A program made the position numbers and the translations under genes. The notes below the pieces were generated by a model that saw nothing but the letters and a program-made list of their open reading frames with translations, did no database searches and was not told where the DNA came from. From contig JAKZAN010000001.1 of NCBI GenBank assembly GCA_023053545.1, positions 10,312,565-10,376,564 of the forward strand: 64,000 nt of DNA, read 5' to 3'. The DNA comes from Lepidurus packardi (Eukaryota > Arthropoda > Branchiopoda > Notostraca > Triopsidae). This document shows positions 34,714-47,700 of this stretch, piece after piece; position 1 is the stretch's first letter, and each line of letters starts with the position of its first letter.

Positions 34714-35744
34714 CTTGGCCAACATTGTCATATTAACAAAATACTAAATCGTTTATGTTTTTTTACCAATTATCTATTTTCATCTCAAACGCATTATAGT
34801 TTCTATTTAATTCAAATTCTAAAAACAAAACTAAGCAAGTTAAATGTTAGAAACCAATTATGGCAACTCTTAATAAGCCCGCGAGAAACGGCGTCAGTGT
34901 ATATTTGCTTGTTAATTTTCTCTTTTCATATAACTCATCTCCATGTATAACAGCGCAATCTCTAAGGTTATTAATCTGCCTTGTGCGTATAACTTCATTT
35001 CTACTATGTTGTTTGATTAATGTTTATCTGGGGCTGGCGTGGACCGGCCTTCGCTGTGCATTTATCGTTGCCGCTGGAGATATTGATTGAAAGGACATAA
35101 CAAATCACTAATCGTAATCATGTGATATATGTGCATGGGTTGCAGGTGAAAACGTCCCAGTCCCAAAACGTCCCAGTTTTGGTTTTGTGGGTGGCCCAAA
35201 ACGACCCAAAGTTTGAAATTACTATTGCTTGAAGACGCACGTTAAAATGAAGGTTTAGATTAGGTTAAGTTAGGTTTTCGTGCAAAACCAAAACTTTGAC
35301 GTTTTGGGGCTGGGACGTTTTCACCTGCACCCATGTGCATTCTTGAAATCAAATTTCAAGGGCAAAGGTCATAAAGACTGAGTTTAAGGCCTATTATCAG
35401 TCCCATCCTTTCAGTTTATACAATACTATACGTCGAGTCAAAGCCGAAGCGGAGGCCTTAAGCTTAAAAACAGAATGTAGCTATCGAATTAGAAAGAATG
35501 TTCAAATACTTCGTTTTATCATTTCTGTCTGTTTTTGTACAAAATACGTCATCAGTATTTTTTTTTATGTCGTACCCAGAAAACTTGATAAACTCCTAGT
35601 GCAGGGATAAAATCTCTGTCCTACATGACATGATAAGCACTTTTTAGCCACCATTCCTTATCTGTAAGAAGCCTTAAAGATGCGCATTATTTTAGGACGT
35701 TCCTTTAGTTGCGGCCGAATCGCAGAGCAGCATCTTTTGTAACC
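34714..35744. other. Intergenic region between NCAPG2 and CPT1
   Basis: About 1 kb between two divergently oriented starts, so it should carry both promoters. Contains the inverted-repeat element at 35131-35340. No other coding or RNA feature seen. Confidence 0.5.
35131..35340. mobile_element. Small inverted-repeat (MITE-like) element
   Basis: Arms 35141-35187 and 35283-35329 are inverted copies (44 of 47 positions match), each starting TGCAGGTGAAAACGTCCCAG. Weaker inverted similarity continues to 35131 and 35340. The arms enclose about 95 bp that include TTAGG/TTAAG units (about 35257-35276). No coding capacity. No clear target-site duplication, so the superfamily is unknown. Confidence 0.75.
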
Positions 35745-38700
35745 ATGGCGGAAGCGCGCAGCGCAGTGAGTGGACTTCACGTGCCTCCAAATTTGCAAGA
35801 AGGGAGAAATACTTGGCAAGATTTCATCCTAGCTTATCGCAAAGCCATTGTGCGACATTATTTTCGTACTCGGAATTCAATACACAACGGAATGTGGCCA
35901 ACTTCAACGAGCAACTTACGCGCTGTCATTCTTCTGTGCTTCTTGTGGATGATGGCGCAAGTCCAAAGCCATTCCGGTGTGGGCTATAAGTTATGGCAGC
36001 TTAAAAACTACTTATACCTTTCAAAGAGTAAGAGAAATTCACTTATCAAGTCTTTTTGTTGCAACATTTTTTCGTTGTTTTTTTTCGTTTGTTTTTTTAG
36101 GTTTTCCTGTCTGGATTCAAGCCTTAATAATATCCTGGGTGGTTGGAGTCATCTTTTTTCTTACTGTTATGATTGTTCGCCAGTACATACTCCGAGCTTT
36201 GCTGTCGTACAAAGGCTGGCTTTGTAAGTCACTGATAAGTTGTGATCTCCATTACAGTATATATCTTATCTTTCTGTGCACTAGATGAGCGCTCCGTCTC
36301 CTCGGTTACTTACGTTTGGGCCATTGGGGTTAAACTCATCTCTGGGTACCAACCCTCCCTCTACAGCTGCCAAAAATCCTTGCCAAGACTCCCTGTACCC
36401 ACTTTACGACAAACTATAGGTGCACAACCGTTTTCTAGCTCATTTATGCTAGCATACTTCAAGAGTACGGAAACGAACTAGAATGAATCTTTGCCAAGAA
36501 TTATTTCTAAATATAGTGTTCAAAAGTAGTATCTAACAATTCCAACACACTATACTTGGCTTGTACGAATAAGCACTAGACTATTTGACTTGAACAACAG
36601 CAACAATAATTCTTTATATAATTTTTTCAAATTACCATTTTATAATTTTAAATATATTTTAAATAATTGTCCATTAATTTGTTTCTATAAGCTTGTTTAC
36701 ATAATTTTTAATCTAACGTATTTTCTTCACTGTAATATTTGACTTATGCACTTGAATTGTTCATTTAGTACTAATTCTTTCTTACATTTTCATTCAAAAA
36801 ACAGATAAGCTTCTACGGAGCTTGGAGCCAATTTGCTCAGAAGAGGAATTGGCTACTTTGCGTACTCAAGCCCAAGATTTCGAAGTGACCTTAGGTAGTA
36901 AGCTACAGCGGATTTTGTGGTTGAAAAGCTGGTGGGCTCCTAATTATGTCTCCGATTGGTGGTAAGCCTAGATTTAAATTAATTACGTATACTTTCTGTA
37001 ATCACATTACACGGGTTTTATTTTAAAAAAGGGAAAAGTACGTTTATTTAATGTCCCGATCTCCGTTGCCCATCAACTCGAATTATTATGGAATGGATCA
37101 TTCGCATTGGCTTTCCAGTCCGAGGCTGTGCAGTCGAGCTGCTACCGCTGCTTATTGTATGCTGACTTTTCGGCGTCAGGTCGACCGAGAAGAACTTCAA
37201 CCTTTGATTTTGAGAAACACTGTTCCAATTTGCATGGCTCAGTATGAAAGGATTTTTGCCACCACTAGGTATATAAAGATGGTTTATTTAAGAAATACAA
37301 AGTATTTTCTTTCAAACCCGTTTTGTATGCCACGTAGAATTCCTGGCGTTGAATTGGATGAATTACTTCATTTGTCCTCTTCCGTATCGCGCCATATTGC
37401 GGTTTACTCCAAAGGGGTTTTCTACAAAGTAGAAATCTACGACGCCAAGGACCAGTTGTTGGCTCCTTCTGCGTTTGAACAGCTGTTCGAATGGATTGTG
37501 GAAGACTCTAAACAATGGGCAGGTAAAACAAGACCACTGTCTTGAACAAATTTGTGCTAAAGAAACTTTTTTTTATAGAAACATCAACTGACGCCGAAAA
37601 GAACTTGGCAGCTTTAACCACTTTGGCTAGACCCGAATGGGCCCGAATTCGCAAGGCATTCTTCCATGACGGTGTCAATAAAGACAGCTTGGATATTATA
37701 GAAAGGGCTGTTTTCATGGTAATAATTTTAACCGGAAATCGTAACCTCCGAGTCATTAGAAACGTCTTAACCTTAACTATTTTTTTAGCTTGCGTTTGTC
37801 GATGCGGCGCCCGAAGATTTCTCTGGCAGAGCCAAGTGGCTTTTACACGGAGATGGATCCTGCACTTGGTTCGACAAAAGTGTCAATGTTGTCGTCTTCC
37901 AAAATGGCAAATGTGGTGTAAATGCCGAGCATTCCATGGCTGATGCTCCTGCCGTGGGGCACGCCTGGGAGTACGCCATGACAAGAGAGTAACAAGAAAA
38001 TAGTAATAAAATTCATAATCCTATATATTAACATTATTCGGATTCTAGGGTTATGGAAAAAATGTATACTGATGACGGAAAGTGTATGCCCTTACCTTCC
38101 TCGTTCAGGCAAGCAAAACTCAAATCACCAGCGCGATTAGTCTGGAAAGTTGATTCTACTTTAGCGCAGCATGTGCTCGCCGCGAAACAACTTGCAGTCA
38201 AAGTAATGCGAATATAATCTGTATCTTTTTGTTTTTAAAAAGCTTGAATTCAATCTGTTTTATGTGCTTTAGAATAATACCGATTTGGATTTGGTGGTTA
38301 GAGAGCACTCTAGTTGGGGTAAAGGAGCAATGAAAGGCTGGGGCGTGTCACCTGATGCTGTAGTACAAATGGCATTGCAACTAGCGTACTTCCGCGACGC
38401 GGGTAAACATGTCCAAACCTACGAAGCCTCCATGACACGCCTCTTTTTGCATGGAAGAACCGAAACTATACGCTCCTGCACCCAAGAAGCTGTGAATTTC
38501 GTGAAGTAATTATTGAACTTTTATTTCTTCACTTAATTACTATGAAGAAATATTACTTTCGTGCTGCCTAGGGCCATGGAATCCAAGGTTGACGCTAGTA
38601 AAAAATTAGCCTTGTTTAGAACAGCCTGTGACCAACACCAAAACTTGGCTAGGCAAACAATGACCGGCCAAGGCATCGATCGTCACTTGTTTGCGCTTTA

Positions 38701-39253
38701 CGTTTGTTGTCAAGGCCTGGGACATGTAAGAAGATTACAGCATTAGTGACGCCATACACAAATAATATTCCGACTTTCCGCCTACGTAGAAAAGTCCGTT
38801 CCTGGAAGCGGTTTTATCGAGGCCCTGGACGCTTTCGACTTCCCAACAACCTCAGCAACAGCAGGCTAGTGTTCCCGATTGCAATCTTCCGCCTTTTAGG
38901 AATAAGGTAAGTGTATTCCAAGTTCCCTAGTGGAGTTTCTATGAGTCTGTTTCTGATTTTCCCGAGCTGGGTGTTGGGATTTTTCCTTTACTACTTTCTT
39001 TTTTTCCCTCTCTTTTTGTGGGCGCGGCTCTTGTATTTAGGTCTCTCCTGGGGGTGGTTTTGGACCTGTTTCAGATTTGGGCTACGGAGTATCTTACATG
39101 CTGCCTGCTGACTACACTATTTTCTTTCACATTTCTTCCAAACATTCGTGTCCTCACACAAACTCGCAAAATTTTTCCGATTTGATCTTCCAAGCGTTGG
39201 AGGACATTAAGCTCTTATTCCAAACTACGATTACCGGCGTGAAAAGCACCTAA
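35745..39253 (+). CDS. CPT1: Carnitine O-palmitoyltransferase 1
   Basis: Outer mitochondrial membrane enzyme that moves long-chain acyl groups from CoA to carnitine, the control step of fatty-acid import for beta-oxidation. Thirteen exons: 35745-36027, 36101-36223, 36285-36419, 36805-36961, 37032-37268, 37338-37522, 37579-37718, 37789-37988, 38049-38202, 38273-38505, 38572-38725, 38790-38906, 39041-39253; 2331 nt, 776 aa, close to animal CPT1 (about 773). The N-terminus has two membrane segments ([35 protein letters not shown]). Family blocks: [34 protein letters not shown], the catalytic-His region [62 protein letters not shown] and [18 protein letters not shown]. All exon phases match; no disruption. 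Confidence 0.96.
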
Positions 39254-39555
39254 GTGTAAAAATTTCTTTACGGTACATTCAGTGCACTTCTTTCTATTTC
39301 TGAAAAAATCCACTTTTATCTTGTGCATGAAACAAAGCAAAACAAACTAATAATTTGTAAAATTGCAGATTTGTTTGACGTTTGTATTGCACTTTGGGGG
39401 GAACAAAGTCTTTTACTGTAGGAGGGAATGTCTGTTTGTTGCGCGTGGGAGTATTTGCCAACGTTTACATCCTTTTGGGGACCTGAATGTGCGTAAAATT
39501 TCTGGCTGCGTAGTATTTTTGTATTAATTTTTTAGAATAATTTTTAGCTAGAGAT
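39254..39555. other. 3' UTRs of convergent CPT1 and RPE
   Basis: About 300 bp, AT-rich, between two stop codons facing each other. No gene seen. Confidence 0.6.
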
Positions 39556-40923
39556 TTAGCGTTCAACTTGGGATCGTTGCATCGCATTGTCTACCGCTTG
39601 TCGCATAATCTCCATCACGTGGCGAGGATCAGTAGCCCCAGTGACTGCTGTTCCAGATACAATCATATTTGCTCCAGCTTCAGCACATTCTTCAATCGTA
39701 CTGGGACCTACGCCTCCATCCACTTCTATGTTCAGACTTGGCCACGCCCCGCGTAGGGCTTGCACTTTGCTCATCATGGAAGACATAAAACGCTGGCCGC
39801 CAAAGCCAGGTTCCACCGTCATAATTAAAATCATGTCTGCCTGATTTACGTAGGGTAAAACTACTTCCACAGGTGTAGCAGGTTTCAGAGCAATGCCGAC
39901 CTAAAGTAATAACAATTCCTATTTTAGTGGCTTGGTTTTAAATGTGAAGACAACGTAATAAACCTGTCTGATCATCTGACAAAGGTAAAGATTACGGTCA
40001 CGGTCTGCGTGACGGACAGTCAGAAATCAATGGGTGTTGTAGGAACTAAAGCTGGGTCAGGTTTTGACTTAATAATCCAAATTAGTCTAACATGCAACGT
40101 CTTCTGGTTTCAAGAATTGAGAGTGTATGCTATGAAGTGCTTTTCCAATCATTTTGATAGCGTGATGCGTTTTTGTGTTAGTAATGAATATGGATATTTA
40201 AGATCTAGGCTTATACATTTTGTCAAGTTTCTTAAATTTAGGCAATGTTTTTTTTTTTTTTGTAAATGTGATTGGGACTTTTTGAGAACGCTTTCCAAAC
40301 TCGCTTTCGTTAAACAGTTTTCTGTACAAGACAAAATAAAGTAGAATGCCAGGCTTACTTTCATGCCAGCGTCTTTAATGTTTCGACATAGAGAAGTAAC
40401 ATCTTGATCATCGCAAGCTTCCATATGGAAAGTATAACAATTTGCACCAGCATCAGCCATAGGTTCCACCCACTAAAAATGATTAAAGTGTATACTTAGT
40501 TCGAAGTTGTATTAACTAGTTTTATAGGTCATCATCAGTTGTCATGGGAAAGTATCTCGAACAAAGATGAGTAAGCGTTTCATGTATGCAGGTGGGGGGT
40601 AAGTCCTCCTATTATTAGAAACCGCTACTCGGATAGAAATGAGGTGTGGAACAGTACGTGTGGGGTATTGTATTTACCTTCTCAGGATGCTGGACCATCA
40701 TGTGCATGTCAAAATAGGAATCGGGCAATTTGGGCCGCAAGCATTTCACTACAGGATGGCCAAACGTTAAGTTTGGTACAAATTGTCCATCCATGACATC
40801 TAAATGGAGGTAGTCTGCCCCTGCATCCAGCAATCGTTGACATTCACTAGCCAAATTGGATAAATCGGCGTTCAAAATAGAAGGCCCGATTTTGCACGCA
40901 GGGCTGCAGGAATGACTAGCCAT
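39556..40923 (-). CDS. RPE: Ribulose-phosphate 3-epimerase
   Basis: Pentose-phosphate-pathway enzyme interconverting ribulose 5-phosphate and xylulose 5-phosphate; a cytosolic TIM barrel. Three exons: 40923-40678, 40472-40359, 39900-39556; 705 nt, 234 aa, the normal family length (about 228). Diagnostic segments: [31 protein letters not shown] (metal and catalytic Asp), [33 protein letters not shown] (second catalytic Asp) and [12 protein letters not shown] (phosphate binding). The start ATG at 40923 gives the short hydrophilic N-terminus usual for animals. Confidence 0.97.
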
Positions 40924-42359
40924 ATTAAGCTGGGTCTTCAGACGATGTATTAATTGCCTAAATATAAAATATAGCTATAGATTTGCGGTTTGGTAAAGCT
41001 AAATTACAACTTAACAAGACTTACAGTACAATAATTATAGCTTGGCATAAGTCACCTTGAATGACTGAACATGTAGTAATTTTACACACAGGCAAACCGT
41101 AAAGGTCGGACGTATCTTTTCAATGCAGTTGATACACGGCTTTTAGACTTATTATTATAAGATAAATACAAAGGTATGGCTACACAGTCGCCATTTTCTT
41201 TCACTGTCTTCAAAAACATCTGGCACACGCCCAAAAGGCCTTGGACGAACGTATAGGACCCGTGTTAATGAGCAAATATTTTTATACCATTGTTTTTATA
41301 CATTCCCGCATTCTAAGTATATTCTCAACTACGTTCTTTTGTCTTCCAAAATGACCCAAAAGGATAAATAAAATAATGAACAGGTCATGGGTCGAAAAAC
41401 AATATTAATGGTCAGAATATTTCCCAGAGCAATAGCGAAAGAAAAATACAATAGCTAAATTTTTATTTTCGTGTATTGAACTCGTCAAAATGTGTACACA
41501 CCATAGGCGAAGTACCTATGCGCTTTTGTATTTATATATACGTCAATTCCCTCCTTTCTCTTATTCCTTTCCCTTGGTATCTCGTTCATCGCAAGCTTGC
41601 TTTTCGGTGCCTTTTACCCATGTCGAATTCTCCCAACAAATCCTTCGGGCTAGATTAGGTTCCCTTTTATACGTTTTGTATGTTGACGGGCGCAAACTCA
41701 AAACCAGTTTGACTTGCTTCTAGATTTACTAAAACCCATCCCTATTTTCTTAGATTAGACAAAGTTTATGCCAATATTTTTGGGATCATTCGATACATAT
41801 ACTTTACCAGATCTTTGTTAGCTCTGCGCCTTTACGGCTGACGCAAAATGGCAGCCATTTGTCGGGCTCAGTGGCATTTGCAAACAAAGCGTCATCATTC
41901 GAAATTCTTGTTTTGCACTAGTATGTACATTTAATGTCATATTTTTAGACTGAAAAGATAAATCCGGAAAAATTAAGCAGGATTAATCGTTTCTAAAGCA
42001 GTTTTGGGCCTTATCGAATAGGTACTGTATAATGTAAACAGGCTGTTTCTGTATGTCTCCGCTGGAAAGTCGCATTCGGGGTTCTAGTGCACCAGTTGAG
42101 CACTAGTGGCGTCATTCACGCTTCGTCTGTCCTAGAGGAAAGAGCAAGCTCTACTACTATACAGAAAACGACTCGAACGTTTACGGAATCTGTGTGTTCG
42201 CTTTGTGTTGTTTTGCGTTAAGGAACGTTTCGATATTCTCATGTTTAGTGAATTTAAAAGTTTTATGTTGTTAAGTGAGGAAATAGGACTATTTTTAGAA
42301 GTTAATAGACAGTTATTTGAAAAATAAAGTGTTAGCTAGGAAAAACAATTAAGTGAAAA
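40924..42359. other. Divergent promoter region of RPE and HEXIM
   Basis: 1.4 kb between the RPE start (-) and the HEXIM start (+). It should hold both promoters and the HEXIM 5' UTR. The strand composition shifts near 42050-42200 to a more GC-rich stretch, a reasonable place for the HEXIM core promoter. No other gene recognised. Confidence 0.5.
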
Positions 42360-43487
42360 ATGTCGAGTTTAGACTGTTTTGCCAATAACGTGCATACACT
42401 GCCCGCGTCATTTACCCCGCCGTCTTTGCCGCCTGTGACGGATCCAATGGACGTAAACAATCAAGCCAAATTCGACCATGCCGCCGAAGAAAACTCGCGC
42501 CTTGCCAAGAATAGAAACCTGCACCTGCGCAATAAGAACGAAGGCGGGGCATCACTTCCTGTGAAGACGACCAAATATCGCCGAAGGCGGTTTCGTAAGC
42601 CTTATTACAAGTTATCGTGGGACGAACGTCCCTCTGAGAAGGAAACCCAAAGCCACGCCTCTTGCTCGCATAAGCCCAGTAGTAGCAACGTAGCCCGGGT
42701 ATGGCGTAGTAGGCGGGACCATCCCTTTGCCCCTTATAATAACAACGAATTCCTCATGGGAGAGCACGACGATCTGCAAGAAAGCGACTTGAAAACCCAC
42801 CCGATTGTTGCTTCTCGTTATCATTGCGAAGATTGGATGCCGAGCAAATCTCCCGCGTCCGCTGCAATTTGGCACGGTTATGGGGGGCCAAATTATCACG
42901 CCTCCGATGACGAAGAGTACTTGAGCAAGGAATTTTCGCATGCTTACGAAGACATTCATGCGGAACGATTACGCGGGATTAATAAAAGCCAATTAGTGAC
43001 TGAATACTCGTTACTGGACGGGCGCGTCAATCGATTAGAGACCCGCCTGCTGGATTTAGCAAGTGGCAAGACCGAAACCGGCACAGATGCGATAGCTGCC
43101 GAGAAAATTCGCATCTTCCAAGAAGAAATCCAGAAACTCGAAGCGGAAAACGCTCGGCTGCGAACCCAGTTGCTCGATACCACTTGTCTATGTTTCCCTT
43201 TGTCTCGTTCCCCATCCCCCACGTTATCATTGTCTGCTGGATCGCACTCTTCAGGCTCGTCGTCCTCGTCCGATTCCTCGGAATCTTCCTCGTCGACTTC
43301 CTCTGATTCCGAGAGTGACAGCCAAGATCAGATTTCATCATGTAGTTCCCAGTGCTCTACGTGTGGTCGGGTCTCGTACCCAGCCACGCCCGACCACCCC
43401 GCCCGTGATGTGACGGACGAAGTCGAAGACGACGAAGACGTGACGTGCACCACCCAGATTATGGTCCTCAAATCGCCGCGCGATTAA
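42360..43487 (+). CDS. HEXIM: HEXIM, inhibitor of P-TEFb
   Basis: Single-exon gene, 375 aa. HEXIM bound to 7SK RNA inactivates CDK9/cyclin T and so restrains transcription elongation. Seen: an arginine-rich RNA-binding and nuclear-import motif (KYRRRRFRKPYYKLSW, residues about 75-92), the CDK9-inhibitory APYNNNEFLM motif (about 124-133; relatives have PYNT), an acidic stretch, then FSHAYEDIHAERLRGINKSQ and a C-terminal coiled coil (about 205-270, EEIQKLEAENARLRTQL) used for dimer formation and cyclin T binding. The last about 95 residues are an unusual Ser/Asp/Glu-rich tail with a cysteine pair cluster (CSSQCSTCG). Intronless, like vertebrate HEXIM1/2. Confidence 0.92.
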   Translation: MSSLDCFANNVHTLPASFTPPSLPPVTDPMDVNNQAKFDHAAEENSRLAKNRNLHLRNKNEGGASLPVKTTKYRRRRFRKPYYKLSWDERPSEKETQSHASCSHKPSSSNVARVWRSRRDHPFAPYNNNEFLMGEHDDLQESDLKTHPIVASRYHCEDWMPSKSPASAAIWHGYGGPNYHASDDEEYLSKEFSHAYEDIHAERLRGINKSQLVTEYSLLDGRVNRLETRLLDLASGKTETGTDAIAAEKIRIFQEEIQKLEAENARLRTQLLDTTCLCFPLSRSPSPTLSLSAGSHSSGSSSSSDSSESSSSTSSDSESDSQDQISSCSSQCSTCGRVSYPATPDHPARDVTDEVEDDEDVTCTTQIMVLKSPRD

Positions 43488-44798
43488 AGTTTAGGTATAA
43501 GGTAAATTTCCTTGTTAACAGCTGCTGCCATCTACTGGAAGTCATTCTGGTTACGAGCTGGAGGATTGGCTGGGACGATCTGTGCCTGCCTAGCTCCGCT
43601 GGTCTGACGTCTGTGTATTTAGTTTTTGGGGGGCAAGGTAAGCTAAGGGTGGTTTCCGAGGTTGCAAATTCTTGGAGAAACCAAATTCGCAACTTTTTCC
43701 TGTGGGAGGTGTTTCATTTCTGGTTTGTGTACAGGCCCTGAAGGCGTGGTCATGACCGCAACGTGGGTGGGCGGGCGGAAAGCAAAAGTGTTGGAGCGGT
43801 TTCTTACTACATGTAAGCCTATTTTTTTTTAAAGAAGCAGTTTTATGGGTAAGATTTAGTGAGATGCAATTGTGAATCCGGAAATTGAATAAATATATTT
43901 CAAAATATGAAAAGTGTTTTTTTTTTAAACGGTTTTCCACGGGAGACAGTAAAGCAACCAGTAATCGATGAAGCGGAAGGTGGTGAGTGTAATCTTTTTT
44001 CACTCCTTAGAGCTTGTTCACCAAAGGAGACATACTTTAGTTTTGTTGAGTCAACCCTTCCTGAGAATTCTTAATTAAACCAAAATAAGGAAGTAAAATC
44101 AATACTAGTTTAATTAATTTACATCGAAAACCGACTTCATTTCGTACAGAATTAGTTCTTAAAATTGAGTTAAATAAGTGAATTAAAATCGTTGGGTTAA
44201 ATTAATATCAAATCGAATTTAACCAAATTACTAAAATTTTCAATGAGATTAAACCTTGTACTAAACGTACTTTTAAGTTTTTTATGTATTGATTAAGTGT
44301 GAGTTGTTTTGAATTAAAAAGTAAATAAACATGGTAGAAATGTAATGCGATTTGAGTTGAATAATATTGATTCTAATTGAACTGAAATACGCCAAAAATT
44401 TCATTAGTAATAAAAGTGTGTCAATTTTGCTTTGAAGGTGTACAATAGGGCGGGGCTTAACCCTTTTCGACGTCAGGAGGAGCAGGAGCGGAAAAGATGT
44501 CAAGGCTCCGAGGGAAAGACAAGGTCGTAGGTCAATCAATTGAAAGGTTCGAACGCGTTTTTGATGCGTTGCCGAGGTGACGATCCAAACACCTTGCTAC
44601 ACACCCGGTTGCTAACGATGCTGGCCTTCGGAAAGCTCTTAGTCGGCCGCCGGATTCAGCCCAACGCATACCGTTTCGTTCTTCTTCCTGTACGGTCTTT
44701 CTTATCCTTACACTCAAAAATTCAAGATTGCTCCATATGATTTCCCCTATATTTTGCTTATTCACAGGTGAATTTCGGAAACCCAGAGTGAGCGGAAG
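43488..44798. other. HEXIM 3' UTR and intergenic DNA
   Basis: 1.3 kb. A consensus AATAAA lies at 43888-43893, about 400 bp after the HEXIM stop. The stretch 44040-44440 is AT-rich and made of repeated (A)TTTAA(C) words. The kinesin 5' UTR and promoter lie near 44450-44798. No other gene seen. Confidence 0.5.
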
Positions 44799-47700
44799 AT
44801 GCCCGAAGAAAATGTGAAAGTGGCCGTGCGAGTCCGGCCCTTCAACGCACGAGAGCAAGGGAGGCAGTCCAAGCCCGTGGTGGACATGCAAGGCAAATCA
44901 ACCATCGTTCTCAACCCCAATGATCCCAACGACAAGAAAACGTTCACTTTCGATTACTCTTACTGGTCATTCGATGGCTTTAAAGAGACTCCGGATGGTA
45001 CCTCCATCCCCGATTCTTCACATCCCAACAAGGACAAATATTGCGATCAGGTATTCACGTCAAAAACAATTGTCAATTTATCTGTTTTTCTTTTTAACAA
45101 AAAAATTCTTTGCAATAAATACATATTCTTTTAAATTGATACTTGTTCAGAGACGCGTTTTTGACGATCTGGGTAAGGGAATCTTAAACAATGCTTGGGA
45201 AGGATACAACGCTACTTTATTTGCCTATGGCCAGACCGGATCAGGAAAATCCTACTCCGTAATTGGCTACGGTCCCAATAAAGGTACAGCAAAGGAATGA
45301 AAAGTAAATAAATAATAAAATAGTCATAAATAGAAAGTCCAATTTAAGGACTGCTCCGCATTAAATGAATCCTTTTTTTATGCTAGTGCTGCGAAGTAGA
45401 GTGTTTTTTAAATTAATTAAAATACACACTTATTAATTAACCGGGTCCCAAGGGTTGTAACTTTATTTTAAAATATTTATTTGTTTTTAGGTATCGTTCC
45501 ATTGTTTTGTCAGGAGCTGTTCACTGGGATCAAGACCAAACAAGCGGCCAAGGAACCTGTGCAATACGAAGTCAAGGTTTCAATGTTAGAAATCTATAAC
45601 GAAGTTGTTCGCGACCTGCTCGATGCGACCAAGCTTAAGAAAGGCCTCAAGCTAAGGGAGCACCCGAAAAAAGGCTTCTATGGTAATATAATACATTTTC
45701 CTGACTTTTTTCTGAAGTAGCGGATTATGTGGTGCTAATTTTTTTTTAATTTTTTCTTAATTTTGTTTTTTTTGTAGCGGAAGGATTGAAGTCGGTACTC
45801 GTAAGCAGCTTTGAAGAAATCCAAGCCAAAATGGATGAAGGCACTGTGAACCGTACTGTCGCATCCACCAACATGAACGCGACTTCTTCCCGCGCCCATA
45901 CGATTGTGGGCATTACTTTCGTGCAAACGAGCAAAAACGCCAAAGGCCAAGAAACAGCCAAGACGGCCATTGTCAACTTGGTCGATTTGGCGGGAAGGTA
46001 CGATACATGATTTACGATGCATGTTTTTTTCTAATTTATTTTTCTGATCCCCTTAAAGTGAGCGCCAAGAAGCAGCTGGAAGCAGTGGCGAGAGGTTGAA
46101 GGAAGGAGCCGCTATAAATCAATCCTTGTCTTGTTTGGGTAACTGCATCCATGCGTTAGCTGAGCAAGCCAATGGGAAACCTACGAAAGTACCTTTTCGC
46201 GACTCCGCCCTCACCAAATTGCTTATGAATGCCTTGGGAGGCAATTCCAAGACCGTTATGATTGCTGCCATAAGTCCTGCAGACATTAACTATGAGGAAA
46301 CGCTGTCTACTTTGCGATATGGTCGGTTTAGATTTTCCAAAGAAACGCACAAAATTCTGAAAGAACATAAAAAAAAAAATTTCGCTTCTTTAGCCGATCG
46401 CGCCAAACAAATCCGTACCAAGGCAGTCATTAACGAAGATCCCACCGAGAAGATGATACGAGAGCTCAAAGAAGAGAACGACAGATTGAAAAAGATGATC
46501 CAATCTGGGAAAATGGACCCGGCGTCCATGGTTGCTGGAGCTGGTGGCATAGCTTTGACAGAAAAAGGTGAAACTCCTTTTCACGGCAGTTTTTCTTGTT
46601 TTTTGCCTTGTTTCTAAAAGTTTTCTTGGAAGTTATGGTACCGGAATTCATGCGTTTTTTTTTTTTTGACTTTAGAAATTGCGGAAGCACGGAAGAAATG
46701 GGAAGAGGAAACCCGCGCGGCCATGAAGCAAAACGAGAACGATATGGCAGAACTGAAAAAATCCTACGAGGATAAACTCCGGCAAGCCCAACAGGAGAAA
46801 GGAGTAATTTTTCTCTCTCTTTCTCTTCTGTAACATTTCCCCGTAAAATGTGCTTTGTCCTCCGTTTCTAGGATGGTTCTGCGGCCAAAATGGAGGCGCA
46901 AAAGAAGAGCAAACCTCATTTCTACAACCTCAACATTGATCCCATGCTTTCGGGTCGTATCGTCCATATCCTACCCAATGGATCTACAGAAATCGGGAAC
47001 CAGCGCGGCCAGGAATCCGATATTGTGATGATTGGACCTGGAATGCAAGAAAACCATGCCGTTTTGACTGTCGAGAAAGACAAAACCACCCTTAGGCCCG
47101 TTAACCAAGATAGTCGCGTGCTCGTCAACGGTACGGTTGTCGTGGCTGAAACTGAGCTTTATCACAACGACAGGTACTGTACTAGATAGGATGAAACGCA
47201 TTTCCGGTACATCGCATGTTTTGTAACTGTTTCTATGAGCATTTCACACTAGCTCAAGATTTAAGAGAAGGGGCTGAGAATAGGAGAGCCTTTATACGGG
47301 ATTCACAGCGCTACTCTGGCTTGTCTTTTTTAATCACGACATAGTACATGAAAGGGAGCCGATCACGGGAATGGACTATCGCGATAGAGATCGGTTACCT
47401 TGGCTCCTTTTTAATTTAGAATATGAGATTACAATAAGGTTCCACAAAGTCTAAAAAGTTGCAGACAAAGTAGAAAAAGATGAGAGAAATTTGATTCATA
47501 TATAGTTATTTTATTGAAATATTATTTAGCATTTCTTACACGCTTTTGTAATAGTAAGCTTAATATTGAATGATTTGAATTCCTAGATTGGTATTTGGAA
47601 GTACACAGATATGGGTCTTCCAAAACCCGGCCGAACCGGAGATCAAGAAGAAGATCTACCCCAGCATTACATACGAATACGCTCAGCAAGAAATTGCTGC

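Noticed and set aside
35250-35280. Interstitial telomere repeat (TTAGG)
   Set aside because: Only two exact units within the MITE-like element; too few to indicate a telomere or fusion point.
35745-36027. Possible second start for CPT1 at 35709 upstream, in frame
   Set aside because: The frame is open upstream, but the ATG at 35745 has the better context (ACCATGG) and begins MAEA, as in other CPT1 proteins.
46322-46393. Extra peptide between LRY and ADRAK inside the kinesin motor domain
   Set aside because: The stretch has GT-AG ends and interrupts a motif contiguous in all kinesins; it is an intron of length 3n.
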